Assembly (NCBI GenBank): GCA_012841225.1
Contig: DUVD01000056.1
Location: 1 to 13,352, forward strand
DNA from: Fibrobacter sp.
GTDB taxonomy: Bacteria > Fibrobacterota > Fibrobacteria > Fibrobacterales > Fibrobacteraceae
Length of the DNA stretch: 13,352 nucleotides
Direction of reading: 5' to 3'
Part shown: piece by piece, positions 6,960 through 13,352 of the stretch
Position numbering within the stretch: position 1 is the stretch's first letter
How the letters are laid out: every line of letters begins with the position of its first letter
The notes under the pieces: generated by a model
Databases searched by the model: none
Told to the model about the DNA's origin: nothing
What the model saw: only the letters and a program-made list of their open reading frames with translations
Position numbers and translations under genes: made by a program

Positions 6960-8492
6960 TTACCTTCCAGGCGTTGGTGCTGCAGCTTTCCATGCACCAG
7001 ACTCGTATCCCATGGTGGAAAAGTCGACCCGATGCAGGCTTTTGCCTAAACCATCTGCTTCTCTCATACCCGCCCAACGGTCAGAATAAAGAACAGCGTC
7101 GACAAAAGAATAGTTCCAGCTAACTGGCGGCACTTTTTCTGGGTTTTGCGTCCAACTAAATGGTTTTTTAACAACTAGAAGCTCACCTCTATTAGACAGC
7201 CTACCATCATAACAATAAATAGGAATGTCAGAAGCAATATTGTTTTTCGTACGGAATAGAACGCTATCTGAACTCGTTTCGATGAGAATCGCCATCCCAT
7301 TAGCCGGGATATAGGCCCCAGGAGGAAAGCTCATATTTATCCCGGTCACTTTCCAGCTACTTGCCTTTGTATTAATAATCGGCGTCAAAGAAATCATTTC
7401 GTCTGATTTATTTACCAATTCTAAAAACTCCACTTCATCGGATAAATCGATGGGATGGTAATGGAATTCATTGATAAATACAGGGCCACTAAGTAAAATT
7501 TCATTTGCAGTTCCAGGAGTAGGCGCCGCTAAAGTCCCTTGCGCCAAAGTCAAATCGGCTAGAACCGTAAAACCACTGGACAACTCCCCCGCAGGAGCAG
7601 TTAAGCTCGATTCACCACCCGTTTTAACGCCACCAATCACTTCTCTTAAATAATAATCGCTACCATCAGCATTCACGAAAAGGCCTACGCTGCCAAAAGC
7701 GCCCGTCTCTTCAGTACCATCTAAAACCAAGTATTCTTTAGGCCCAATAACAGTGCCTTCGGGCAAAATAAAAGTGGTGTCTTTAGCAACGACATTAAAT
7801 TCCCAACCACTCAAATCAATTGACTCGGCACTGCTGTTATACAATTCCACCCAGTTGGCGTTGCCCTCAAAGCTGGGCATGACTTCGTTAATGCGAACAG
7901 CTAAATTAGGAACATAAGTATCGGGGCCGCCTGGATTGCCACCATCAACAGCGTGTGCTGCCCAAGACCCAAAATGAGAGGAGTTTTCTCCAAAAAAAAC
8001 TAAAGAGCGCCCTTTACCGTTGGCAAGACTGGGCCAAGGAGGCTCTCCGCTAAAGCTACAGTTAGCATCACCTTGACCGGATAATCTAAGCTCGATAACA
8101 TCGCCTTCATTTGACAGTTTCGCAAGAGTCCCATCGTCATTCTTATCCCAAGGGCCAAAAACCCTTCCAGAAAAATCGGGATAAGTGCTGTGAAACAAGT
8201 CTAAATCATTCACCACCACAATGTATTCTCCTGTATCTAAGGGCTCATTGGGGAACGTGTAATTAACGGCACCTTGTATGCGCATTTCGGCAGAAACCAT
8301 ACTTGGGAGCGCTGGGCCTTTGGTGATTTTCAGTTCAATAAACTCCAATAAACTCGTGCTATGGTACATGATTTCAGTACAACCGAGTTCGGTATATTCC
8401 ACCGTTCTTGTGCTGCCCGGCTTATCAGTGCAAGCCATCAACTGATAAAGAGAAAAGCAAAGAATCATTGTTTTTAAGAATTTAATGCCCAT
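6960..8492 (-). CDS. Lipoprotein with three lamin-tail domains
   Basis: The protein has 510 residues. A lipoprotein signal with lipobox L-M-A-C places the lipidated cysteine at residue 21. The mature part contains three lamin-tail (LTD, PF00932-like) domains, each opening with an I-N-E-like strand and a W/F-x-E-L strand. They are at about 37-190 (CTEIMYHS...EFIEL, weakest), 199-330 (RINEVMPSF...NWVELYN...LSGW) and 338-510 (FINEFHYHP...EFLELVN). Domains two and three close with A-P-T-P-G-T and A-P-T-P-G-R. LTDs are immunoglobulin-like beta sandwiches, common on bacterial surface and secreted proteins and often joined to CotH or nucleases. Here no catalytic domain is attached, so a binding or structural role is inferred. 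Sorting to the outer membrane is likely but not shown. The start has AAGGA 7 bases upstream, overlapping the stop of the VTC gene, and the intergenic gap is 11 bases. It is the last gene of its operon. Confidence 0.85.
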   Translation of the reverse strand: MGIKFLKTMILCFSLYQLMACTDKPGSTRTVEYTELGCTEIMYHSTSLLEFIELKITKGPALPSMVSAEMRIQGAVNYTFPNEPLDTGEYIVVVNDLDLFHSTYPDFSGRVFGPWDKNDDGTLAKLSNEGDVIELRLSGQGDANCSFSGEPPWPSLANGKGRSLVFFGENSSHFGSWAAHAVDGGNPGGPDTYVPNLAVRINEVMPSFEGNANWVELYNSSAESIDLSGWEFNVVAKDTTFILPEGTVIGPKEYLVLDGTEETGAFGSVGLFVNADGSDYYLREVIGGVKTGGESSLTAPAGELSSGFTVLADLTLAQGTLAAPTPGTANEILLSGPVFINEFHYHPIDLSDEVEFLELVNKSDEMISLTPIINTKASSWKVTGINMSFPPGAYIPANGMAILIETSSDSVLFRTKNNIASDIPIYCYDGRLSNRGELLVVKKPFSWTQNPEKVPPVSWNYSFVDAVLYSDRWAGMREADGLGKSLHRVDFSTMGYESGAWKAAAPTPGR

Positions 8493-8503
8493 GTTTTATT
8501 CCT

Positions 8504-9325
8504 TTAATAAAAGTTGCCAGCCAAGTTGGCGTAAAGAGGCGTCTTAAAGCCTCTAGGGTCTTCGTACACTTTGCGCCATTCAGAGGCGGCATTACCAAAT
8601 TTAGAAAAGCCATCTTGTTTCAAATTCAAGATTTTAATTAAATCGATCATCCAATAGGGTACTTGCGAACAAGGGCATTTTAACTCTAAAACAGCATTAC
8701 GACCAGGGCCAAAAAATCGAGGCAGGCCAGTAGAATGCATATATTTAGGATCCACAGAGAAGTCAAAGCCTGTTTCTTCTCGAAAACGCATGCCCGTATC
8801 GATTGTAACGCGCGAGTACTCCTCGTTTAATCCAAACCAAGCCCTGCGCTTATATTGAGTCAAAAGCCTAGGTTTTGCATTGTGGAGTTTTGTCCTATAA
8901 AGAAAATCCTTTAAATACACCACATCTCGTTCTGATTTAGCAGGCCAGTTCTCGGGTTTTTCTGTCCAAATAACAGAGGGGCTAGTGCCTTTAATGGTCG
9001 CTCGACTTTTATAACTAATGGTATCTATTTTTCGCTTGACTTCAAAATGAAATACACCTTTGGAGTCCGGGTGCTCTCCGTACGTTCTTACACGCATGTT
9101 AAAACGGTCAAGCAAACCAGCCTTTTTCCATCCTAAAAAAGTCCAGCTAGGGGAATCTAAATAAAGATTGGTAATCCAGTAGAAACCACCTGGTGTGATT
9201 TTAGAATAATAATCTTCTTCACAATAAGGGGCAATTAGAGCACCAATTCGATCTGCCCAAGATACCGGAATGTGGTATTTCAGTTCAAAACGTTCCAGCG
9301 TACTAAAACCGCGAGCGCCAGACAT
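8504..9325 (-). CDS. VTC-domain protein, predicted polyphosphate polymerase
   Basis: The protein has 273 residues and no signal peptide or membrane helix, so it is predicted cytoplasmic. It fits the VTC domain (PF09359), a triphosphate-tunnel fold. In order: E-R-F-E-L-K-Y at 11-17, N-L-Y-L-D at 53-57, N-M-R-V-R-T-Y-G at 76-83, F-E-V-K-R-K at 94-99, Y-K-S-R at 105-108, Y-K-R-R-A-W at 158-163, R-V-T-I-D at 172-176, V-L-E-L-K at 212-216 and G-F-S-K-F at 239-243. These alternating basic and acidic strands are where yeast Vtc4 binds the phosphate chain and metal. Vtc4 makes polyphosphate from ATP; bacterial members are usually annotated by analogy, and activity here is unproven. Bacterial VTC genes commonly sit beside DUF4956 and CotH genes; DUF4956 is in this operon, CotH is not. 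The ATG overlaps the previous stop by one base (TAATG). Confidence 0.88.
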   Translation of the reverse strand: MSGARGFSTLERFELKYHIPVSWADRIGALIAPYCEEDYYSKITPGGFYWITNLYLDSPSWTFLGWKKAGLLDRFNMRVRTYGEHPDSKGVFHFEVKRKIDTISYKSRATIKGTSPSVIWTEKPENWPAKSERDVVYLKDFLYRTKLHNAKPRLLTQYKRRAWFGLNEEYSRVTIDTGMRFREETGFDFSVDPKYMHSTGLPRFFGPGRNAVLELKCPCSQVPYWMIDLIKILNLKQDGFSKFGNAASEWRKVYEDPRGFKTPLYANLAGNFY

Positions 9326-10659
9326 TACTTCAGCCCTGCCTTAAGGTGATTACTAATGTCATCCCTCGCAAAAACACCTGCATAATCAAGCAAAACTAAG
9401 TAGCGTTGAAAAATATCAAACTCCAATTTAATGGCTTTTAGTGTGCTCTCCAAAGCACTTTCTTTGGCGCGTAAAAGCAATAGGGGATCCGAACCTGCGG
9501 CAGCCGCAAATTCTTGAAAAATACTGCCCGCATCTACTTGAGCCACAAAGTCTTTTTGCACCTTCCATTGAGCAATTAAAGCGCCTATTTCTTCGTACAA
9601 ACGGGCGACTTTTTGGCTCAAATTGCGCTGCTCTTCTAAATAATCACTCTCGGCATCTAGCACCGAAATCTGACGTCGCATTACATCATCGTTGTTGTTA
9701 GAGAAAAATGGTATGTTAATAGCGACATTCAAATAAAATTTATCAATTGAGCGGCGATCGTCGTCTGAACGCACTAAAAGCCATTTTTCGCAAGCAGAAT
9801 CCTCGCCACAATCAGGATTTACCCGTTCATAGTCATCATAAATATTCAACCATTTATACTTTTTTTTGGCAACCACATGCTTGTAGCCTAAGCCAATGTG
9901 AGAGATGATATCTCGATCGCCCGTATTTTCTTGCACGAGGCGTTGCTCATTGACTTCCCACTTGCCCTTGGTCATCGCAATGGCTGGAAATGTGGAGTCG
10001 ACCGTTGTCGTTTCTTTCAAAACAGCGTTTAGCTCATCCATCGTCGGTAACCAAGTTGTATCGAGAGCAATTGAATCAAAATCAGCAACCCAAGAGCGAA
10101 GTTTCATTTCTGTATCTCGAAGAGCCATGCTATCCGAAATTAGCTCTGCTTTTAAGGCCGCTGTTTTTTCAAGAGCACCCATCAAATCTAAGGCATCGAA
10201 GGTTTCGGACCCCGCTTTAGAGTGGAGTACCAAAATGCGATCTTGATTAACTTGATAAAGGCCTTCGTTTATTGCAGCTGTCTTTTGACGAATCACATAG
10301 CGAAGTGCCCTTTCGTAACGATCATAAATGAGGTAAGACTTATCTACCTTTAAGCGTGCTTGTTGGTATTTTTTTTGTGCTGTCCAAAATGCACGAGTCG
10401 CTTTTTCTTCTCCTACAGAGCGAGGTTTAAGGCGAAGTTCAAAGTCGTGTTCTAAAAAGCCGAATCCATCCATTTTATAACGCAACTGCAAATCGTCCCA
10501 AAGCTTAAGCGAAGGGCCCGAAGAAATAGAACCCACTCGACGATCCGCCGCCTTCAAAACGGGGTCTTCTTCGGACGACTTAACTAAACGCTCCCAGGTT
10601 AAAGGAGCCGCCATTAAGGCAGAAACCATTAGTAGGCTAGCAAGAATAACTTTATTCAT
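9325..10659 (-). CDS. Divergent TolC-like outer-membrane protein of the VTC operon
   Basis: The protein has 444 residues. A signal peptide (VILASLLMVSALMA, cleavage near residue 17-18) precedes a mature protein with two strand-pair/helical-hairpin repeats, as in TolC. Strands lie at about 51-79 (LQLRYKMDGFGFL...FELRLKP), with long charged helices to about 215. Strands follow at about 250-262 (ISHIGLGYKHVV) and 307-319 (FYLNVAINIPFF), then helices to about 425. The loop between the second pair, about 263-305, is long, acidic and basic, and carries Cys284 and Cys290, which could form a disulfide on the outer face. Similarity to ordinary TolC is weak, so the assignment rests on architecture and on the adaptor gene directly before it. 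The start overlaps the adaptor stop as ATGA, with AAGGA 6 bases upstream. It probably pairs with that adaptor and not with the tolC operon further along. Confidence 0.72.
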   Translation of the reverse strand: MNKVILASLLMVSALMAAPLTWERLVKSSEEDPVLKAADRRVGSISSGPSLKLWDDLQLRYKMDGFGFLEHDFELRLKPRSVGEEKATRAFWTAQKKYQQARLKVDKSYLIYDRYERALRYVIRQKTAAINEGLYQVNQDRILVLHSKAGSETFDALDLMGALEKTAALKAELISDSMALRDTEMKLRSWVADFDSIALDTTWLPTMDELNAVLKETTTVDSTFPAIAMTKGKWEVNEQRLVQENTGDRDIISHIGLGYKHVVAKKKYKWLNIYDDYERVNPDCGEDSACEKWLLVRSDDDRRSIDKFYLNVAINIPFFSNNNDDVMRRQISVLDAESDYLEEQRNLSQKVARLYEEIGALIAQWKVQKDFVAQVDAGSIFQEFAAAAGSDPLLLLRAKESALESTLKAIKLEFDIFQRYLVLLDYAGVFARDDISNHLKAGLK

Positions 10660-11720
10660 TTATCATCCTTCGAGTGCAATAATTTACTGATGCCGATAAT
10701 TTCGGAAATGGTAACCATTTCACCTAAAAGTAGCGCGTTATCCTCTGGAATTCGAATAATCACTTCACGCCCGTAAACGATAATTTCTGGCGTCTTACGC
10801 AAGCGAACTGGAAATTCAACGATGCGGCTGCTAAGGCCTATTATTTCGCCTTGGAGCTTTTTGCCGTCGGCTTGGGACATCACATCTACTTTAGTGCCTA
10901 CATCTATTTGCTTGTACATTTTTTCGTGAATGTAACCGCGAATCAAAGAAGGTGACTTTCGCGTTAAGGTAATGATCGGAGAAAAACTAGAGATTTTTTC
11001 GCCATCGCGCACGTTAACGCTTGCGACAACCCAACTCCCTTTACTCGTAATCACTAGATCATCTTGCTCTTTTTTTAGAATTTCTAGCTCTCGGCGAAGA
11101 GCTTCCGCTTCTGAAGCGCTGCTCGTTTTTTGTAAGCCTTTGCTGCCTCGAAGAATTCCAAATTGAGCTTGGGCATTAGCCTCTGCCATTTTTAGCTCTT
11201 GCTCCAAATTGCGTATGCGCATAATCATGGCATCATTAGAGTCCACTTTAGCCACGCCATTAGAAGACAAGCTCTTTAATTTGGAGGCCATATCTAAGTT
11301 TTTTTGATATTCTGACTTTAGCTTTTCAATTTCAAATCGAATCGTATTCTTTTTTGTGGCTAAGTCAGCTTGGACCTCAGCGACTTTCTGATCGATGGTT
11401 GCCGTGTTAATACTACCACGACCTTCTAAGGCGTCTAACTCTCTATTCACTTCGTTAATACGAAGAACTAAGTCGCCCCGACTAAGTTTCACAAGTGTGT
11501 CACCGTCGTTTATTTCTTGGCCAACAACCACATGAACAGAAACCACTTCTACCGCCGATTGAACACTCACAGTCGTTTCTGTGGCTTCCGCTACTCCCGA
11601 AAAGATAACGTTCATGCCTTGATATAAAAACCCAAGAGCAACGATAACTACAATGGAAAGAACCCAAGCGAAGAACATTTTGTTTTTTAGTATATAATAC
11701 TTTATCATTTTTTTACTCAT
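10656..11720 (-). CDS. HlyD-like periplasmic adaptor of the VTC operon
   Basis: The protein has 354 residues from the ATG at 11718-11720, chosen because it lies one base after the DUF4956 stop. An earlier in-frame ATG at 11741 sits inside the DUF4956 coding region and would add seven residues. A single membrane helix at about 17-36 is followed by a short lipoyl half (about 52-80, V-V-S-V-H-V-V-V-G-Q-E-I-N-D-G-D-T-L-V). A long coiled-coil hairpin spans about 84-222 (Glu/Lys/Leu heptads). The second lipoyl half lies at about 223-252 (I-T-S-K-G-S-W-V-V-A-S-V-N-V-R-D-G-E) and a beta-barrel at about 258-340. This is the adaptor plan that bridges an inner-membrane component and a TolC-like protein. 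In this operon the only inner-membrane candidate is DUF4956. Lower similarity to drug-efflux adaptors suggests a distinct subfamily. Confidence 0.82.
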   Translation of the reverse strand: MSKKMIKYYILKNKMFFAWVLSIVVIVALGFLYQGMNVIFSGVAEATETTVSVQSAVEVVSVHVVVGQEINDGDTLVKLSRGDLVLRINEVNRELDALEGRGSINTATIDQKVAEVQADLATKKNTIRFEIEKLKSEYQKNLDMASKLKSLSSNGVAKVDSNDAMIMRIRNLEQELKMAEANAQAQFGILRGSKGLQKTSSASEAEALRRELEILKKEQDDLVITSKGSWVVASVNVRDGEKISSFSPIITLTRKSPSLIRGYIHEKMYKQIDVGTKVDVMSQADGKKLQGEIIGLSSRIVEFPVRLRKTPEIIVYGREVIIRIPEDNALLLGEMVTISEIIGISKLLHSKDDK

Positions 11721-11721
11721 A

Positions 11722-12405
11722 TTACATCTCAGTCGTAGCATCTTGCATCATAAACTGAACGTCGGACAAGCCTTTAATCTTATTTAATTCGGTCACTATT
11801 TCCGCTGCTGGGCGGTTGGGCCTCAAACGAATCTGATAAGCCATGTCTATTCGACCACCATCATCTACTTCCCTCATCGTAATTAAAACAAAAGTTTTCA
11901 TGTTTTCTCGAAGAGTTTTTTCTAAAGCGAGGCGAGCTTCTGATTCATTTGGCATTGCAAAGCGAAGCATTCCATCAAAAAAATGCTTGGTCCCTAAACC
12001 TGAGCGACTAATTACTAAAGCAACGGCACAAAAAGCAAGCGTACCACCAGCAGCCACACCCCAGGCAAAAACGCCACAACCGATACCGGCTCCTAAAGCA
12101 GAAAACAAGAACATAATATCACGAGGGTCTTTAAAGCTAGTACGAAATCTCACAATGGACAAAGCGCCAAGCATGCCAAGTCCACGACCAACATTATCGC
12201 CAATAGCCTGCATCACCGTGGCAGCTACAACCGAACTCAAAACAATTGCTTGCACAAAATTTCTTGAATAGGAAAGACCCAAAAATGTTTTTTCATAAGT
12301 AAAGGCGATCAACGATGAGAGCACAAATGCTAAAAGCAATGTGTAAACCATAGTGATCACCGTTGGATGCGCAGTACTCGACTGCACGGCTAAAAGATCA
12401 AGCAT
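11722..12405 (-). CDS. DUF4956 polytopic inner-membrane protein
   Basis: The protein has 227 residues from the ATG at 12403-12405, which has GGAG 7 bases upstream. An in-frame TTG 18 bases earlier would place that site inside the gene and is rejected. Four membrane helices are likely, at about 16-36, 48-68, 97-114 and 116-134. Between helices 2 and 3 is the family hallmark G-R-G-L-G-M-L-G-A-L-S-I-V-R-F-R-T followed by K-D-P-R-D (about 73-96), as in DUF4956 (PF16316) and reminiscent of MgtC-type proteins. The soluble C-terminal part, about 150-227, has alternating strand/helix character and ends in a ferredoxin-like pattern. DUF4956 has no established function but recurs beside VTC and CotH genes. 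It is the first gene of a tightly packed five-gene operon, and the only polytopic membrane protein in it. Confidence 0.88.
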   Translation of the reverse strand: MLDLLAVQSSTAHPTVITMVYTLLLAFVLSSLIAFTYEKTFLGLSYSRNFVQAIVLSSVVAATVMQAIGDNVGRGLGMLGALSIVRFRTSFKDPRDIMFLFSALGAGIGCGVFAWGVAAGGTLAFCAVALVISRSGLGTKHFFDGMLRFAMPNESEARLALEKTLRENMKTFVLITMREVDDGGRIDMAYQIRLRPNRPAAEIVTELNKIKGLSDVQFMMQDATTEM

Positions 12406-12617
12406 ATTAATACTCCAAAACAACTTGTTTAGATCAAAACTACCTATTAAACGGAAGAAAGGCCGTTCTCTTTATGTAAAATGAAAAAAACAAAAAAAAG
12501 GTATGCTAAAAATAAGATTTTTTACGGTAAAAGTCCCGTTTTTTTAAAGCATTCTATATTTATCGTTGTAAAAAAAAGTATTATAGTACTCGGATTACCA
12601 ATTATATAGGAGAATAT
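12406..12617. promoter_or_regulatory. Divergent intergenic region between the VTC operon and rubrerythrin
   Basis: These 212 very AT-rich bases should hold promoters for both directions. On the rubrerythrin side, TATAGT at 12582-12587 is a possible -10, inside an imperfect palindrome AGTATTATAGTACT (12577-12590), with AGGAG at 12608-12612 as the ribosome site. On the DUF4956 side, a near-palindrome GTTTAGATCAAAAC lies at 12427-12440, 21 bases before the ATG. Dense A-tracts at 12480-12520 suggest intrinsic curvature. I could not find a well-spaced -35/-10 pair on either strand, so exact promoters are not called. Confidence 0.4.
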
Positions 12618-13196
12618 ATGACAAAAAAAATCAAAGGCTCTGAAACCGAAAAAAATCTTCTAAAGGCTTTTGCAGGAGAGTCTCAAGCAAGAAATCGTTA
12701 CACCTATTTTTCTAGTATAGCTAAAAAAGAAGGTCTTGTACAAATCGCTGGTATTTTTGAAGAAACAGCTAATCAAGAAAAAGAACATGCTAAACGTTTT
12801 TGGAAGTTCCTTGAAGGTGGACCTGTAGAAATTACCGCTACGTACCCCGCCGGGGCTTCATCAAACACACTCGACAATCTCAAAGCCGCTGCTGATGGTG
12901 AAAATGAAGAGTGGTCTGAACTCTACCCTACATTTGCCAAGACTGCGCGCGAAGAAGGCTTTCTAGAAATAGCAAAAGCCTTTGAAATGATTTCTGTTGC
13001 CGAAAAACAACACGAGAAAAGATACCGCGACTTGTACAATAATTTAGTTGCTGGTAAAGTATTCAAAAAAGATGATAAAGTCGTATGGCGCTGCTTAAAC
13101 TGTGGCTACTTACATGAAGGTACAGATGCTCCAGAAATGTGCCCTGCTTGCATACACCCAAAAGCTCACTTTGAACTTCTTGCCGAAAACTGGTAG
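12618..13196 (+). CDS. rbr: Rubrerythrin (non-haem diiron peroxidase)
   Basis: The protein has 192 residues, the usual length. The ferritin-like four-helix domain (about 1-145) has the diiron ligands in place: Glu21 (G-E-S-Q-A-R-N-R-Y), Glu54 and His57 (E-E-T-A-N-Q-E-K-E-H-A), Glu95 and Glu98 (D-G-E-N-E-E-W), and Glu129 and His132 (A-E-K-Q-H-E). The C-terminal rubredoxin-like domain has W-R-C-L-N-C-G-Y (Cys159, Cys162) and C-P-A-C (Cys175, Cys178) to bind one iron. Rubrerythrin reduces hydrogen peroxide to water in the cytoplasm with electrons from rubredoxin or NADH-linked donors. It is typical of anaerobes and microaerophiles, which says something about lifestyle. The start has AGGAG 5 bases upstream. 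It is a single-gene unit ended by a strong hairpin, and a palindrome over its presumed -10 hints at control by a peroxide-type repressor (inference). Confidence 0.96.
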   Translation: MTKKIKGSETEKNLLKAFAGESQARNRYTYFSSIAKKEGLVQIAGIFEETANQEKEHAKRFWKFLEGGPVEITATYPAGASSNTLDNLKAAADGENEEWSELYPTFAKTAREEGFLEIAKAFEMISVAEKQHEKRYRDLYNNLVAGKVFKKDDKVVWRCLNCGYLHEGTDAPEMCPACIHPKAHFELLAENW

Positions 13197-13198
13197 AT

Positions 13199-13227
13199 AA
13201 AAAAAGCCTCCAAAAGGAGGCTTTTTT
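13199..13227. terminator. Bidirectional rho-independent terminator between rubrerythrin and nhaA
   Basis: A GC-rich stem GCCTCC/GGAGGC (13206-13211 with 13216-13221) with an AAAA loop is flanked by an A-run on the left and a T-run on the right. The structure therefore ends transcripts from both sides. It begins 3 bases after the rubrerythrin stop and lies 24 bases beyond the convergent nhaA-like stop. Confidence 0.93.
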
Positions 13228-13250
13228 ATTTTAAACTTTTCGTACTCAGC

Positions 13251-13352
13251 TTATTCAGAAGGCTTTTTGACGATTGAGATAATCAACATGCCAACCAATG
13301 CCGAAACAAAGCTACCAATTAAAACTCCCATTTTAGCTCCATCCAATAAAGA
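13251..13352 (-). CDS. nhaA: Na+/H+ antiporter NhaA-like C-terminus, partial
   Basis: The - strand is open from the window edge to TAA at 13251-13253, giving 33 residues. It reads SLLDGAKMGVLIGSF, then VSALVGMLIISIVKKPSE. The acidic residue followed by A-K-x-G-V-L-I-G-S and a final hydrophobic helix closely resembles the last transmembrane helix of NhaA antiporters, where the D/E-x-A-K-x-G-I-L-x-G-S block is typical. NhaA exchanges external protons for internal sodium across the inner membrane. Only the last helix is visible, so the call rests on that motif and could be another membrane protein. It converges on rubrerythrin and shares the hairpin terminator with it. Confidence 0.65.
   Translation of the reverse strand, partial: SLLDGAKMGVLIGSFVSALVGMLIISIVKKPSE

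Noticed and set aside
9905..10246. 113-codon open frame on the + strand opposite the TolC-like gene
   Set aside because: It is fully antisense to a gene with signal peptide and coupled start, has no family resemblance, and overlaps another spurious frame.
11721..11741. Upstream ATG for the second adaptor, inside DUF4956
   Set aside because: It would add seven residues without a ribosome site; the ATG at 11718-11720 lies one base after the DUF4956 stop and fits coupled translation.
11843..12271. 142-codon open frame on the + strand opposite DUF4956
   Set aside because: It lies wholly inside the well-supported DUF4956 gene, has low-complexity Pro/Ala/Lys composition and no ribosome site. It is an antisense shadow.
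12406..12423. TTG start adding six residues to DUF4956
   Set aside because: The GGAG site lies between this TTG and the ATG at 12403-12405, with correct spacing only for the ATG.
12451..12466. AACGG/CCGTT inverted repeat in the DUF4956 leader
   Set aside because: The stem is short (5 bp) and no T-run or ribosome-site pairing follows on either strand, so no function can be argued.
12524..12547. ACGG...CCGT followed by a T-run as a terminator on the + strand
   Set aside because: The stem is only 4 bp with an 8-base loop, and no + strand gene ends upstream of it. T-runs are common in this AT-rich stretch.
1..13352. tRNA, rRNA, CRISPR, insertion sequence or prophage content
   Set aside because: No repeat-spacer pattern, transposase motif, cloverleaf or phage gene was seen. 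Almost all bases are covered by ordinary coding genes with matching composition.

Overview
The window looks like chromosomal DNA of a Gram-negative (diderm) bacterium. It encodes two outer-membrane factors of the TolC type, two periplasmic adaptors and a lipoprotein with a clear lipobox. Base composition is moderately AT-rich, Shine-Dalgarno sites are mostly purine-rich, and two genes would read from TTG if the longest frames were taken (one TTG start looks real). A VTC-domain protein, a DUF4956 membrane protein and a lamin-tail lipoprotein in one operon suggests Fibrobacterota or a similar phylum with CotH/VTC/DUF4956 clusters. That placement is an inference from gene content and is not proven by the sequence.

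Layout. The left end (1-1149, + strand) holds the last 29 codons of glmS followed by scpA. From there to about 12.4 kb everything is on the - strand. Reading in the direction of transcription (right to left), the first operon is DUF4956 membrane protein, HlyD-like adaptor, TolC-like outer-membrane protein, VTC-domain protein and a lipoprotein with three lamin-tail domains (12405 down to 6960). It ends in a hairpin plus U-tract. The second operon starts immediately after that hairpin: TolC, HlyD adaptor, ABC-2 permease, ABC-2 permease (6905 down to 2221). After a 94-base AT-rich gap come a YugP-type membrane zinc protease and a small CxxC/coiled-coil protein whose 3' end overlaps the 3' end of scpA. 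The right end holds rubrerythrin on the + strand, a strong bidirectional terminator, and the last 33 codons of what looks like nhaA on the - strand.

How the genes may work together. The second operon is a tripartite export system of the YbhG/S/R type, but no ATPase is encoded with it or anywhere in the window. The first operon is the most interesting part. It joins a predicted polyphosphate-polymerase domain (VTC) and its usual genomic partner DUF4956 to a complete envelope-spanning adaptor/outer-membrane pair and a surface-type lipoprotein, with start/stop overlaps or gaps of 11 bases or less throughout. A reasonable hypothesis is a dedicated trans-envelope device whose inner-membrane element is DUF4956. 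It would make or use polyphosphate (or a related anionic polymer) and deliver something to the periplasm or cell surface. No ATPase, CotH kinase or transcription regulator is visible here. No tRNA, rRNA, CRISPR array, insertion sequence or prophage gene was seen.
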